A stretch of 64,000 bases of DNA, taken from assembly GCF_000718165.1 (NCBI RefSeq), contig NZ_JOEY01000060.1, positions 26,989 to 90,988 on the forward strand, given 5' to 3'. A program made the translations under genes and the position numbers. Numbering within the stretch: the first letter of the stretch is position 1; the number at the start of each line of letters is the position of its first letter. Below the pieces are notes generated by a model. It ran no database searches, was not told the origin of the DNA, and saw only the letters and a list, made by a program, of their open reading frames with translations. The DNA is from Streptomyces fulvoviolaceus. Its GTDB lineage: Bacteria; Actinomycetota; Actinomycetes; Streptomycetales; Streptomycetaceae. Of the stretch, positions 8,357 through 17,080 are shown one piece after another.

Positions 8357-9331
8357 ATGGCTGACAGCACGCGTCCCTCGGCGGAGGAGATCATCCGCTA
8401 CGAGAAGGACCCCAAGACGAAGATCGCCACGCTCACCCTGGACCGCCCCGACGCCCTCAACGCCCCCACCGCGGCAGCCCGGTTGCGCTTCGCGGAGCTC
8501 CTGCACCGTGCCAACGTCGACGACGAGGTGAAAGTCCTGGTGATCCGGGGCGTCGGCGACGATCTCGGCTCGGGCGCCGACATCGCGGAGACCATGGAGA
8601 TGCATGCCGCGCCGACCTCCGGACCGCTGTTGGCCGAGCTCGGGCTCGGCGAGGAGGACGGCGTCCGCTATCCCCCCAAGGGCTCCTACCGCTACGGCGG
8701 GACCCCCTCCCAGTGGTACGCCACTCCCCCGGGCGGCTGCCGCAGCCTCCAGGAGTTCAAGAAGATCAGCATCCTGGAGGTCAAGGGCTACTGCTACGGC
8801 TGGCACTTCTACCAGGCGGCCGACGCCGACCTGGTGATCTCCTCCGACGACGCCCTCTTCGGCCATCCCTCCTTCCGGTACATCGGCTGGGCGCCCCGGA
8901 TGTGGACCTGGGCGCAGACGATGGGGCTTCGGAAGTTCCAGGAGATGGTCTTCACCGGCAGGCCGTTCACCGCGCAGGAGATGTACGAGTGCAACTTCCT
9001 CAACAGCGTCGTCCCGCGGGGCGAGTTGGAAGCGGAGGTGGAGAAGTACGCGCTGGCCTGCGCACGCACCCGGCCGACCGACACGGTGTTCATGCAGAAG
9101 GTCTTCTTCGAGATCTTCAAACAGCACCAGGGCGAGTACATGGGCTCCTTGCTCACCGGCCTCTTCGAGTCGATCGGCGGCATCGCCCGGGCCGACGGCG
9201 ACGACCTGATGCTCGACGAGGAGACGGTCGACGGGGGGATCGCCAACGCGGTCAGGGGCAACGACGACCAGTTCCCGCCGGACTTCCGGCTGAGCAAGTC
9301 GGGCCGCAGGCAAGGAGATCGGGAGTCATGA
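8357..9331 (+). CDS. Crotonase-fold protein (enoyl-CoA hydratase/isomerase family)
   Basis: The 324-residue protein has a crotonase core: DRPDALNAP near residue 30, an oxyanion-hole segment around DLGSGADIAE, and KGYCYG leading to the second oxyanion position. The two glutamates of enoyl-CoA hydratase are absent. The aligned positions are Tyr152 and Ser172, which keep the normal 20-residue spacing. Simple hydration is therefore unlikely; other crotonase reactions such as C-C hydrolysis, isomerisation or decarboxylation are more plausible. An aromatic-rich insertion (about residues 80-125) is longer than usual. The stop overlaps the CoA-transferase start (ATGA), so the two are coupled. Confidence 0.87.
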   Translation: MADSTRPSAEEIIRYEKDPKTKIATLTLDRPDALNAPTAAARLRFAELLHRANVDDEVKVLVIRGVGDDLGSGADIAETMEMHAAPTSGPLLAELGLGEEDGVRYPPKGSYRYGGTPSQWYATPPGGCRSLQEFKKISILEVKGYCYGWHFYQAADADLVISSDDALFGHPSFRYIGWAPRMWTWAQTMGLRKFQEMVFTGRPFTAQEMYECNFLNSVVPRGELEAEVEKYALACARTRPTDTVFMQKVFFEIFKQHQGEYMGSLLTGLFESIGGIARADGDDLMLDEETVDGGIANAVRGNDDQFPPDFRLSKSGRRQGDRES

Positions 9332-11673
9332 GCCCAACTCCCCTCGACGGTCTTGTCGTTGTAGACCTGTCCACGGGCATCCCCGGCGCCTACTGCACGA
9401 AGCTGCTGGCCGACGGCGGTGCGGACGTCGTCAAGGTCGAGGCGCCGGAGGGTGATCCGCTACGGCGCTGGTCGGCGTCCGGCGCCACGATCGAACCCGG
9501 CGGCGACGGGGCCCTGTTCAGCTTCCTGGCCTGCTCGAAGAAGAGCGTCATAGGCGACCCCCGCTCCGTACATGAGCTCCTCGAAACGGCGGACGTGATG
9601 GTGTGGTCCCCGGGCCCGCCCGTCGCCGGGCATCCGGAGCTGTCCCCACAGGAGATCCACCGCTCCCATCCCCACCTGGTCGTCACGTCGATCACGCCGT
9701 TCGGATTGGAAGGTCCGTGGCGGGACCGTGCGGCCACCGAGTTCACCCTGCAGGCGTGGTCCGGCGGCATCGTCGGCCTCGGCCGGGGCGCACCGGACCG
9801 GGCGCCGGTCTTCGTCGGGGGCCAGGTCGGGGACTGGGTGTCGGGGGCGTACGCCGCCGCCGCGACCATGGCCTCGCGGCTGCGCGGGCCGGGCGAGCTC
9901 GTCGACCTCTCGATGCTGGAAGCGCACATCCTGTCGCTGACGTACCACCCGGTCACGTTCCACGACATGCTCGACCGGCCGTGGCAGACGACCCGCAGGC
10001 TGAACATGCCGGGCGTGGCCACGGCCAAGGACGGCCTGATCGCGCTCGGTTGCGCGACTGCCCAGCAGTTCTTCGACTTCTGCGCGATGGTCGGCCACCC
10101 CGAGTGGATCGACGAGAAGAACCCGTTCTCGATCATCCAGCGTGCCACCGAGGTCGCGCCGGTGATCCAGGAGTGGATCGCGGGCCGGACGGTGGCCGAG
10201 ATCCGCGAGCTGGCCACGGCGTTCCGGATCCCCAACTCCGTGGTGACCGACGGCGCGAACGCCCCCTCCCTGGACCACTTCGAGCAGCGGCGGAGCTTCC
10301 GGCCCAACCCCCGCGACGGCTTCCTCCAGCCCGCTCCCCCCTACCGTCTGGAGCCGGCACGCCTCCGGCCGCCCGGCCCGCCGCCGCGCCTCGGCGAACA
10401 CACCGGCGGCCGCCGTCGCACACGGCGGGAGGCCACCCCGGATCCCCTGTCGTTCAGCAGACTGCGGGTCCTGGACATGACGGCCTTCTGGGCCGGACCG
10501 TCGTGCACGCACGCCCTCTCCCTGCTCGGCGCCGAGGTGATCCATCTGGAGTCCGCTTCACGGCCCGACGGGACCCGGCTGATCGCGGGCGTGCCGCCGA
10601 CCGTGGACCGGTGGTGGGAGAGGTCGCCGATCTTCTCGGGCCTCAACACCGGCAAGAAGAGCCTGACGCTCGACTTCGGGACCGAGCGGGGACGAGAACT
10701 GCTGCGCAGGCTGATCGCGACCTGCGACGTGATCGTCGAGAACTACACCCCGCGGGTTCTGGACCAACTCGGCCTGGACTACGAGGCGGTACGGGCCATC
10801 CGCCCCGACGCCGTCATGGTCCGCATGCCCGGCTTCGGCCTCGACGGACCGTGGCGCGACAACGCCGCCTTCGCCTTCGTCATCGAGGACGCGTCGGGGC
10901 TGACCTGGCTCACCGGCCACCCGGACCAGAACCCGGTCGAGCCCTACTCGATCGGCGACCCCAACGCCGGCGTGCACGCGCTGGGCGGTCTCCTGCTGGC
11001 CCTGGAACACCGGCGCCGCACCGGCGAAGGAGCGCTGGTGGAGGCGGCCATGGTCGACGCCGCGCTCAATGTGGCCGCCGAGCAGGTCATCGAGTACTCG
11101 GCCTACGGCGCACTGCTGGAGCGGGCCGGGAACCGGGGCCCGGCCGCGGCCCCGCAGAATCTGTATCCGACCGCGGACACCGACGAGTTCGGCGGCAAGG
11201 ACTCCTGGGTGGCGATCGCCGTGGCCACGGACGGGCAGTGGGAGGCGCTGCGCGACGCCCTCGGCCGCCCCGACTGGGCGATGGACCCGGACCTGTCCAC
11301 CGCCGACGGGCGGCGCACGCACCACGACGACATCGACGAGCGTCTCACCGCCTGGTGCCGTGAGCGCGGCGCGGACGAGATCGTCGACCGGCTGTGGCCC
11401 GCCGGAGTCCCGGTGGGGAAGGTCCTGCAGCCGCATCGCCAGGCAGAGTTGGAGCAGTTGCGGTTCCGCGGCTTCTTCGAGGAGATCGACCACCCCGTCA
11501 ACGGCCCGGCCCGCTACAGCACTTGGCCGGTACGGCTCTCCTCCGACCCCGCGCGCCCTGCCCCGTTGCTCGGCGAGCACAACCACCAGCTGCTGACCGA
11601 ACTCGGCCTGACGGAAGCGGAGATCGCCGCCCTGGAGGCCGACGGGATCATCGGCCGTGCGCCGACCCGCTAG
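9328..11673 (+). CDS. Double-domain CaiB/BaiF (family III) CoA transferase
   Basis: At 781 residues this is two family III CoA transferase units in one chain, each about 380 residues. Unit 1 begins LDGLVVVDLSTGIPGAYC and unit 2 begins near residue 375 with LRVLDMTAFWAGPSC. At the position of the catalytic aspartate, unit 1 has Glu198 (SMLEAH) and unit 2 has Asp577 (AMVDAA), so only unit 2 looks classically active. Single-domain members dimerise as interlocked rings, and the fusion could replace that dimer. It presumably loads or exchanges CoA on a pathway acid. The start overlaps the crotonase stop by 4 bp. Confidence 0.9.
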   Translation: MSPTPLDGLVVVDLSTGIPGAYCTKLLADGGADVVKVEAPEGDPLRRWSASGATIEPGGDGALFSFLACSKKSVIGDPRSVHELLETADVMVWSPGPPVAGHPELSPQEIHRSHPHLVVTSITPFGLEGPWRDRAATEFTLQAWSGGIVGLGRGAPDRAPVFVGGQVGDWVSGAYAAAATMASRLRGPGELVDLSMLEAHILSLTYHPVTFHDMLDRPWQTTRRLNMPGVATAKDGLIALGCATAQQFFDFCAMVGHPEWIDEKNPFSIIQRATEVAPVIQEWIAGRTVAEIRELATAFRIPNSVVTDGANAPSLDHFEQRRSFRPNPRDGFLQPAPPYRLEPARLRPPGPPPRLGEHTGGRRRTRREATPDPLSFSRLRVLDMTAFWAGPSCTHALSLLGAEVIHLESASRPDGTRLIAGVPPTVDRWWERSPIFSGLNTGKKSLTLDFGTERGRELLRRLIATCDVIVENYTPRVLDQLGLDYEAVRAIRPDAVMVRMPGFGLDGPWRDNAAFAFVIEDASGLTWLTGHPDQNPVEPYSIGDPNAGVHALGGLLLALEHRRRTGEGALVEAAMVDAALNVAAEQVIEYSAYGALLERAGNRGPAAAPQNLYPTADTDEFGGKDSWVAIAVATDGQWEALRDALGRPDWAMDPDLSTADGRRTHHDDIDERLTAWCRERGADEIVDRLWPAGVPVGKVLQPHRQAELEQLRFRGFFEEIDHPVNGPARYSTWPVRLSSDPARPAPLLGEHNHQLLTELGLTEAEIAALEADGIIGRAPTR

Positions 11674-11697
11674 GACGAAAGGAAGGAACGAGTCGCG

Positions 11698-12012
11698 ATG
11701 ACGACACCGCGGATCGGGATGATGCTCACGAGCACGGTGGACAGCACCAGCGTGGTGGTCGTCCGCTGGGCAGCCGGTGACCAGCAGGTGACCTGCGGAG
11801 GCACGCCGATGGTCGACGCCGCGAAGGGCGGCACCGGGCCCCAACAGCCCCTCGATCCGGACCAGTCGGCCGGCACCCTCCTCGGCAAGCGCTATGCCAC
11901 CGATGACGGCACGGTCGAGCTGCTGTGCACCAAACCCGGAAAGGGCACCCTCGCGGTCGGCGGCGTGCCGCTGGCCGTGAAGAGCGCCAAGCCGCTGCCG
12001 GCGTCGGACTGA
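11698..12012 (+). CDS. Small conserved-operon protein of unknown function
   Basis: I do not recognise this 104-residue protein. It begins MTTPRIGMMLTSTVDSTSVV and contains two cysteines (QVTCGG and LLCTKPG) about 40 residues apart, a metal- or disulfide-like arrangement. There is no signal peptide or membrane segment. It is preceded by an AAGGAA-type ribosome site, 24 bp after the CoA transferase and 5 bp before the ligase. Co-translation with CoA-handling enzymes suggests a small accessory subunit or carrier, but nothing in the sequence proves it. Confidence 0.75.
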   Translation: MTTPRIGMMLTSTVDSTSVVVVRWAAGDQQVTCGGTPMVDAAKGGTGPQQPLDPDQSAGTLLGKRYATDDGTVELLCTKPGKGTLAVGGVPLAVKSAKPLPASD

Positions 12013-12017
12013 CGCGC

Positions 12018-13469
12018 ATGGACCTCACGGTGCTCCTCGACATGGCGGCCGAGGGGTTCGCCGACCGCACCCTGGTGGACGGGCTCACGACCCGGCAACT
12101 GCGCGACGCGGCACGTGCGGGCGCCGGTCTCCTCGCGGAGTCGGGCGCCACCTCCGTCGTGCATCTCGCGGCGAACGGCCCCGCCTTCCCGGTGGCCCTG
12201 TTCGCGGCCGCGTCGGCGGGAGTGCCCTTCGTGCCCCTCAACTACCGCCTGGGCACAGATCAGTTGCGTACGCTGCTCACCCATCACCCCGGCGCGTGGA
12301 TCATCGCCGACGAGCGTCACGGTCCCCTGGTCCCGCACAGCCACACACCGCGGTCGTGGCTCGACACAACCCTCACGCGGGCTCCCTCGGACCGGGTCCC
12401 ACGCGCCTCCGACCCCGCCGTCATCATCTACACCAGCGGAACGACATCCGCCCCCAAGGGCGTCCTCCTGCGCCACCACAACCTCGTCTCGTACGTCGTC
12501 GGCGGCGTCGAGTTCGGGAGCGCGGGGCCGGACGAGGCGGCGCTGATGTGCGTACCGCCGTATCACATAGCCGCCGTGTCGAACGTCCTGACGAACCTCT
12601 ACGCGGGACGGCGACTGGTCGTGCTCGACGCCTTCTCGCCGACGCGCTGGTTGGAGCTGGTGCGCGCCGAGGGCGTCACGAACGCCATGGTGGTGCCGAC
12701 GATGCTGGCCCGGCTGATGGAGGAGCCCGAGAGCCGGCGCTCGGTGCCGACGCTGCGGACCCTCGCCTACGGCGGTGCGGCGATGCCCCCTCGGGTGATC
12801 GAACAGGCGTTGCGCGCATGGCCGGACGTCGGGTTCGTCGGCGCGTACGGCCTGACGGAGACCAGCTCGACCATCGCCGTCCTCGGCCCCGACGACCACC
12901 GTGAGGCGGCCGCCTCCGAGGACCCCGAGGTGCGGGCACGCCTGCACTCCGCCGGACGCCCGATCCCCGGCGTCGAGATCGAGATCCGCGGCACCGACGG
13001 CACACCCGTGCCGTACGGCGTGCCCGGGCGGGTCCGGGTCCGCGGCGCGCAGGTGTCCGGGGAGTACGCCGGAGCCCCTGGGGCGGGCGACGGCTGGTTC
13101 GACACCCGCGACCTCGGTCAACTCGACCGCGAGGGCTTCCTGTTCATCAGGGGCCGCGAGGACGACACCATCATCCGCGGCGCCGAGAACATCGCACCGG
13201 CCGAGATCGAGGACGTCCTGTTGCGCCGACCGGAGGTGGCGGACGCCGTGGTGGTCGGCGTCCCCGACGAGCAGTGGGGCCAGCGCATCGAGGCCGTCGT
13301 GGTCCCTGCCCGGGGGGCTTCGCTCGACCCCGAGGAGCTGCGTGCGGAGGTCCGGCGGCGGCTGCGCGGTTCGAAGACGCCCGACCGCATCGTCGTATGG
13401 AACGAGATACCTCGAACGGCTACGGGGAAGGTGCTGCGTCGGGACGTCGCGACGGAGTTGGGCGGGTGA
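12018..13469 (+). CDS. Acyl-CoA synthetase (AMP-forming ligase)
   Basis: The 483-residue ANL-superfamily enzyme activates a carboxylic acid to its CoA thioester. Motifs are the P-loop YTSGTTSAPKG, the aryl/acyl pocket motif GAYGLTETSS, the hinge region DTRDLGQ, GAENIAPAEIED, and the C-terminal catalytic lysine in PRTATGKVLRRD. It is somewhat shorter than the usual 500-550 residues because the N-terminal domain is compact. It is the last gene of the catabolic run, 5 bp after the small unknown protein, and probably starts the CoA-dependent lower part of the pathway. Confidence 0.93.
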   Translation: MDLTVLLDMAAEGFADRTLVDGLTTRQLRDAARAGAGLLAESGATSVVHLAANGPAFPVALFAAASAGVPFVPLNYRLGTDQLRTLLTHHPGAWIIADERHGPLVPHSHTPRSWLDTTLTRAPSDRVPRASDPAVIIYTSGTTSAPKGVLLRHHNLVSYVVGGVEFGSAGPDEAALMCVPPYHIAAVSNVLTNLYAGRRLVVLDAFSPTRWLELVRAEGVTNAMVVPTMLARLMEEPESRRSVPTLRTLAYGGAAMPPRVIEQALRAWPDVGFVGAYGLTETSSTIAVLGPDDHREAAASEDPEVRARLHSAGRPIPGVEIEIRGTDGTPVPYGVPGRVRVRGAQVSGEYAGAPGAGDGWFDTRDLGQLDREGFLFIRGREDDTIIRGAENIAPAEIEDVLLRRPEVADAVVVGVPDEQWGQRIEAVVVPARGASLDPEELRAEVRRRLRGSKTPDRIVVWNEIPRTATGKVLRRDVATELGG

Positions 13470-13490
13470 ACCCGCTCGCAGCCCGCGGGA

Positions 13491-13525
13491 TCCCGTACCC
13501 ACGTGAATCACGTCCGGGTACGGGA
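13491..13525. terminator. Bidirectional terminator hairpin between ligase and MFS gene
   Basis: TCCCGTACCC pairs perfectly with GGGTACGGGA. The loop holds a nested ACGTG/CACGT pairing. It lies in the 66-bp gap between two convergent genes, so it can stop transcription from both sides. Confidence 0.7.
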
Positions 13526-13535
13526 CCCCGACAGC

Positions 13536-14993
13536 TCACACCTTCGTCGCCAGAACCGCCGAGGGCACCTCAACGCCCGCGCGCGCTCCCGGACGGATGA
13601 ACAGGGCGAGGACGAGCCCCACGACAGAGCAGGTACCGATGAGGGCGAAGCCCTGCACATACGCATCGCTGGTGCTGAACGGCGTACTGGGCACAAGGGA
13701 GTTGCTCAGGACCACCGTCGCGACCGACGTACCCACGATGCCGAAGACCATCCGCACGACCACGTTCACTCCCGTGGCCTCACCGGTGTTCTCCTCCGGC
13801 GTGTCCTCCATGATCAGGATCGGGATCGCGGCCAGTGCGAACGACGTCGCCACGGCGAGGAACACCACCGAGACGGCCACTCCCGCGAGGGTCCCGTGGA
13901 GCAGCGCGAGGGCGAGGGCGCTGATCAGGCCGAAGACGCTGCCGACGACCAGTGTCTGCCGGGCGCCCGCACGCGCGGCCGTCCAGCCGCTGACCGGGGA
14001 GAGCAGGAAGCCGAGGGCCGCCGCGCCGAACAGGACCCATGCCGCCTCGGTCGCGCTCAGACCGAGGCCTACAGGTGCCAACTCCGGGGTCTGCATGAGG
14101 GCTTGGAGAAGGGGGCCTGCGGCGCCCACGATGCCTGCCGCGAGCACGGCGGTCGCGAGCATCGTCAGGACGGAATTCCGCCCGGCGAGCAGGCGCACGT
14201 CGATCATGGGGTGCTCGGCGCGCAGCTCCCACGTCCCCCAGATCGCCAGCAGTACGACACCGACGGTCATCGAGGCGATCGTACGGCTGTCCGACCAGGA
14301 CCGGGTCATGGTGTTCTGAACGCCGAACAGCACCAAGGTGATCGCCGGAATCAACAGCAGGCTCGCGAGCCAGTTGACGCGTTGCGCTGCGGCGACCGCG
14401 TTCGGGCGAGGGAGCAGCGTGCAGCCGATGGCGGCGAGCAGGGCGACGGCGCCGGTGGCGACGGGGATGCAACGCCAGCCCGCGGAATCGATCAGCGGGC
14501 CGGCGACGACGGCTCCCGTCGCTCCCCCGAGCGTCGCGGCTCCTGCGATCATCGCGGCCGCCACGGGCAGTTGCCGGCCCGGGACGGTCTCACGGGCGAG
14601 ACCGAAGCAGAGGGGAAGGACGCCGCCGGACACGCCCAGGATCGCCTGCCCGGTGATGACCCCGGCCAGCATGTCCGTGGAGAAGGTGCTGATGAGCGAG
14701 CCGAGTGCGGAGACCAGCAGCACGGCTACGAGCACCCTGCGGCGCCCGTGGCGGTCTCCCAGTCGGCCGCAGAGCACCGCGGAGGCGGCGGCGACCAGGA
14801 TGAACGCCGTCACCGTCCAGCCGGCGTGGTCGAGGGTGGAACGGAAGCGGCTGATCAGCACGGGAAGCGCGCCGACCATCGCGGTCGCCGCGAAGCCACT
14901 GACGGCGCCCGCGAAGACCAGGAGCCCGATAAGGAGCGGGAGGGGACGGGAGGGGCGGCGGACACCGGTACCGGTTTCTGGAGATGCTGACAT
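13536..14993 (-). CDS. MFS transporter, DHA2-like (drug/metabolite exporter)
   Basis: The 485-residue membrane protein has about 14 hydrophobic segments and the motif-A loop GRLGDRHGRRRVL after segment 2, which places it in the EmrB/QacA-like drug:H+ antiporters. The chosen ATG gives MSASPETGTG followed by the first membrane segment; the open frame continues upstream but without membrane character. It converges on the catabolic operon and may export a toxic substrate or product, but it could equally be unrelated. No regulator is adjacent on its own strand. Confidence 0.88.
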   Translation of the reverse strand: MSASPETGTGVRRPSRPLPLLIGLLVFAGAVSGFAATAMVGALPVLISRFRSTLDHAGWTVTAFILVAAASAVLCGRLGDRHGRRRVLVAVLLVSALGSLISTFSTDMLAGVITGQAILGVSGGVLPLCFGLARETVPGRQLPVAAAMIAGAATLGGATGAVVAGPLIDSAGWRCIPVATGAVALLAAIGCTLLPRPNAVAAAQRVNWLASLLLIPAITLVLFGVQNTMTRSWSDSRTIASMTVGVVLLAIWGTWELRAEHPMIDVRLLAGRNSVLTMLATAVLAAGIVGAAGPLLQALMQTPELAPVGLGLSATEAAWVLFGAAALGFLLSPVSGWTAARAGARQTLVVGSVFGLISALALALLHGTLAGVAVSVVFLAVATSFALAAIPILIMEDTPEENTGEATGVNVVVRMVFGIVGTSVATVVLSNSLVPSTPFSTSDAYVQGFALIGTCSVVGLVLALFIRPGARAGVEVPSAVLATKV

Positions 14994-15178
14994 CTCTGTC
15001 TCTCTCGGATAGGCGTTGGGGAGTGATCGCCTTGCTCTGAACGCCTCTCCGACGGAAGGAACCGACCCGGGGACTGGGCCGCTGCTCCCGTGGGAGGACC
15101 CGTTCGCCTCGGAGCGTGACACCGCCGCGGACCGGCCCCCAAAGCCAAGTCCCGCTGAGTGGTGGGGGAATCGCCGCC

Positions 15179-15709
15179 TCAGGTCGTCAGGGTCGCCCAC
15201 ACGGCGTTGCCGCCGGTGAGTCGCGACCGGTCGACTCCCCAGGAATCCGCGAGCTGTTCCACAAGGAGCAGTCCGCGGCCGCCCTCGTCGTCGGGGCCCG
15301 GCTCGCAGCGGGGCAGGCCGCGGCCGGTGCGGTCGTGGTCGTGCACCTCGAGACGGACGCATCCGGCGGCGACCAGCCCGATGCCGCACAGGAAGCGCGC
15401 GCTGAGCGTGTGGCGTACGGCGTTGGTGGCCAGTTCGGACACGAGCAGCACGGCGTCCGCGCACAGCTCGCCCGGCAGGCGCCAGCCGGCCAGCCGAGCG
15501 TTCACGGAGCGGCGGGCGATCGGGACGCTGGAGCGGTGTGCGGGGAGTTCGAGCCAGTGCGTTCGGTCCGGGCTCGAGACGTCTAACAGTTGGAGTGAGG
15601 AAGTCGTGTGGGGGGACACGGCGGGTGCCTTCCGTGGGGGGCGGGCAGCCAGGCGAACCAGGAGAAAGGGGAGGGTGAGCAACGGGCCAGCGGGTAGAGG
15701 GTGTTCCAT
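15179..15709 (-). CDS. RsbW-like ATP-binding protein (anti-sigma/HATPase_c_2 family)
   Basis: The C-terminal 120 residues form a GHKL ATPase: the N-box LLVSELATNAVRHT, then a DHDRTGRG-type G1 region and GRGLLLVEQLADSWGV. Proteins of this type are anti-sigma-factor-like kinases, or stand-alone ATPases next to WhiJ-type regulators. Here it diverges from an XRE regulator plus a DUF397 gene, the standard Streptomyces arrangement. The ATG giving MEHPLPAG is chosen; upstream in-frame starts are GTG or TTG and poorly supported. Confidence 0.85.
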   Translation of the reverse strand: MEHPLPAGPLLTLPFLLVRLAARPPRKAPAVSPHTTSSLQLLDVSSPDRTHWLELPAHRSSVPIARRSVNARLAGWRLPGELCADAVLLVSELATNAVRHTLSARFLCGIGLVAAGCVRLEVHDHDRTGRGLPRCEPGPDDEGGRGLLLVEQLADSWGVDRSRLTGGNAVWATLTT

Positions 15710-15805
15710 GTGATCGTCGAAGCGATTCACACGAGTAACTATGCTCTCAACGAAGTTCAAGCTGCAACAGACTCCCTGATAGTTTCAGCAAGCCGATATC
15801 CGTCC

Positions 15806-15825
15806 GGTGACTTCACCAAGTCACC
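15806..15825. promoter_or_regulatory. Inverted repeat upstream of WhiJ-like XRE gene
   Basis: GGTGACTT and AAGTCACC are perfect 8-bp arms around a 4-bp centre (CACC). It lies about 41 bp before the XRE gene start, in the divergent promoter region. It may be the autoregulatory site of the XRE protein or of its divergent neighbour. Confidence 0.5.
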
Positions 15826-15865
15826 GTGAGACTCGTCTTGGTGACGGTCCCTCAGGAGGTGGGGC

Positions 15866-16741
15866 GTGAGCGAAGGCCGTTCGGGCACGGGCAGCACCAG
15901 TGCGCCCACCGTGCTCCGCATGATTCTCGGCCGGCGTTTGCAGGAACGACGCCAGGGTGCGGGGGTGTCCCTGGAGGCCGCGGCCAGAGCCCTGCGGGTG
16001 ACCACCTTGACCATCCGCCGCCTGGAGAAGGCGGAGGTCGGCCTCAAGCCCGTGTACGTCGACAAGCTGCTGGAGACCTACGGGGCCGACCGGCAGGAGA
16101 TCGACGAGTTCGTCGACCTCGCCGAGCGGGCCAACGAACCCGGCTGGTGGCACGCGTACCGGGATGTGCTGCCGAACTGGTTCAGCGCCTATGTGAGCCT
16201 GGAGACCGGGGCCAAGACCCTGCGCACCTACGAGCCCCACTACGTCACGGGGCTGCTGCAGACCCACCGGTACGCGCGCGGAGTCCTGCGCGGCGGCTTC
16301 CCCAACGTCAGCGACGAGGATCTGGAGAAGCGCGTCGATCTGCGGCTGCGCCGCCAGAGCCTGCTGGAGAGGCCCGACGCGCCCACGCTGTGGGTGGTGA
16401 TGGAGGAAGCCGTACTGCACCGGATGGTCGGCGGCCCCGAGGTCATGCGGGAGCAGATCGAGCGGCTCCTGGAGGTCTCGGAGCTGGCGCACGTCAGCGT
16501 CGACGTGGTGCCGTTCACCGCCGGTGCTCACGTCGGCGCGTGCGCCCCGTTCACCTACTTCCGTTTCGAGGAACGGGAGTTGCCGGACATCGTCTACAGC
16601 GAGATCCTCTCCGGCTCCATGTACCTGGACCAGCGCTCCGACGTCGCGGCGCATCTCGAGGCCCACAACCGCATGTCCCTGCTGACCTCGGACGCGGACA
16701 ACAGGGCACTCCTGAACCGCATGCGCAAGGAGTACTCATGA
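15866..16741 (+). CDS. XRE-family helix-turn-helix regulator with DUF5753 (WhiJ-like)
   Basis: The 291-residue protein has an N-terminal XRE helix-turn-helix (LGRRLQERRQGAGVSLEAAA, then TTLTIRRLEKAEVG) and a long C-terminal DUF5753 domain beginning near YEPHYVTGLLQT. This is the WhiJ family, of which streptomycetes carry dozens of copies, each normally paired with a DUF397 protein; several influence development or secondary metabolism. The GTG start has a good CAGGAGG ribosome site. The stop overlaps the DUF397 start by 4 bp. The specific process controlled here cannot be told. Confidence 0.92.
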   Translation: MSEGRSGTGSTSAPTVLRMILGRRLQERRQGAGVSLEAAARALRVTTLTIRRLEKAEVGLKPVYVDKLLETYGADRQEIDEFVDLAERANEPGWWHAYRDVLPNWFSAYVSLETGAKTLRTYEPHYVTGLLQTHRYARGVLRGGFPNVSDEDLEKRVDLRLRRQSLLERPDAPTLWVVMEEAVLHRMVGGPEVMREQIERLLEVSELAHVSVDVVPFTAGAHVGACAPFTYFRFEERELPDIVYSEILSGSMYLDQRSDVAAHLEAHNRMSLLTSDADNRALLNRMRKEYS

Positions 16742-16998
16742 CCACCATCGACGGCAGTGTCTGCGACGTCTACAACGGGATGCCCGCCTCCGACCTCGGC
16801 GAGCAGGGCTGGGAGTCGCCGTGGAGCGGTCCCAACGGGGGCCAGTGCGTGCAGACGAAGCAACTCGCCGACGGCCGCGTGGCCCTGCGGCAGTCGACCG
16901 ATCCCGCCGGTCCCGCGCTGATCTACACCCCTCAGGAGATCGCCGCGTTCGTCGCGGGGGTCAAGCGCGGTCTCGCCGACCACCTGGCAACTGGCTGA
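16738..16998 (+). CDS. DUF397 small acidic protein (WhiJ partner)
   Basis: The 86-residue protein has the DUF397 pattern: a W(E/S)SPWSGPNGGQCV core, an ADGRVALRQSTDP segment and a C-terminal PQEIAAFVAGVK. Family members bind or antagonise the co-encoded XRE regulator in an antitoxin-like pairing. Its ATG overlaps the regulator's stop (ATGA), so equal production is likely. Confidence 0.92.
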   Translation: MTTIDGSVCDVYNGMPASDLGEQGWESPWSGPNGGQCVQTKQLADGRVALRQSTDPAGPALIYTPQEIAAFVAGVKRGLADHLATG

Positions 16999-17080
16999 CC
17001 CAGCAGGGGACTTGATCCGGCTCCGGCCACGAGCCTGCCCGACACCTCCCACCCCCACCCCCAGCTCCGAAAGGGACAGG

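Noticed and set aside
6740..9313. Very long open frame on the minus strand opposite the M24 and crotonase genes
   Set aside because: It is antisense to three well-supported genes, is rich in Arg, Gly, His and Ala, and has no recognisable domain. Long antisense frames are common in high-GC DNA.
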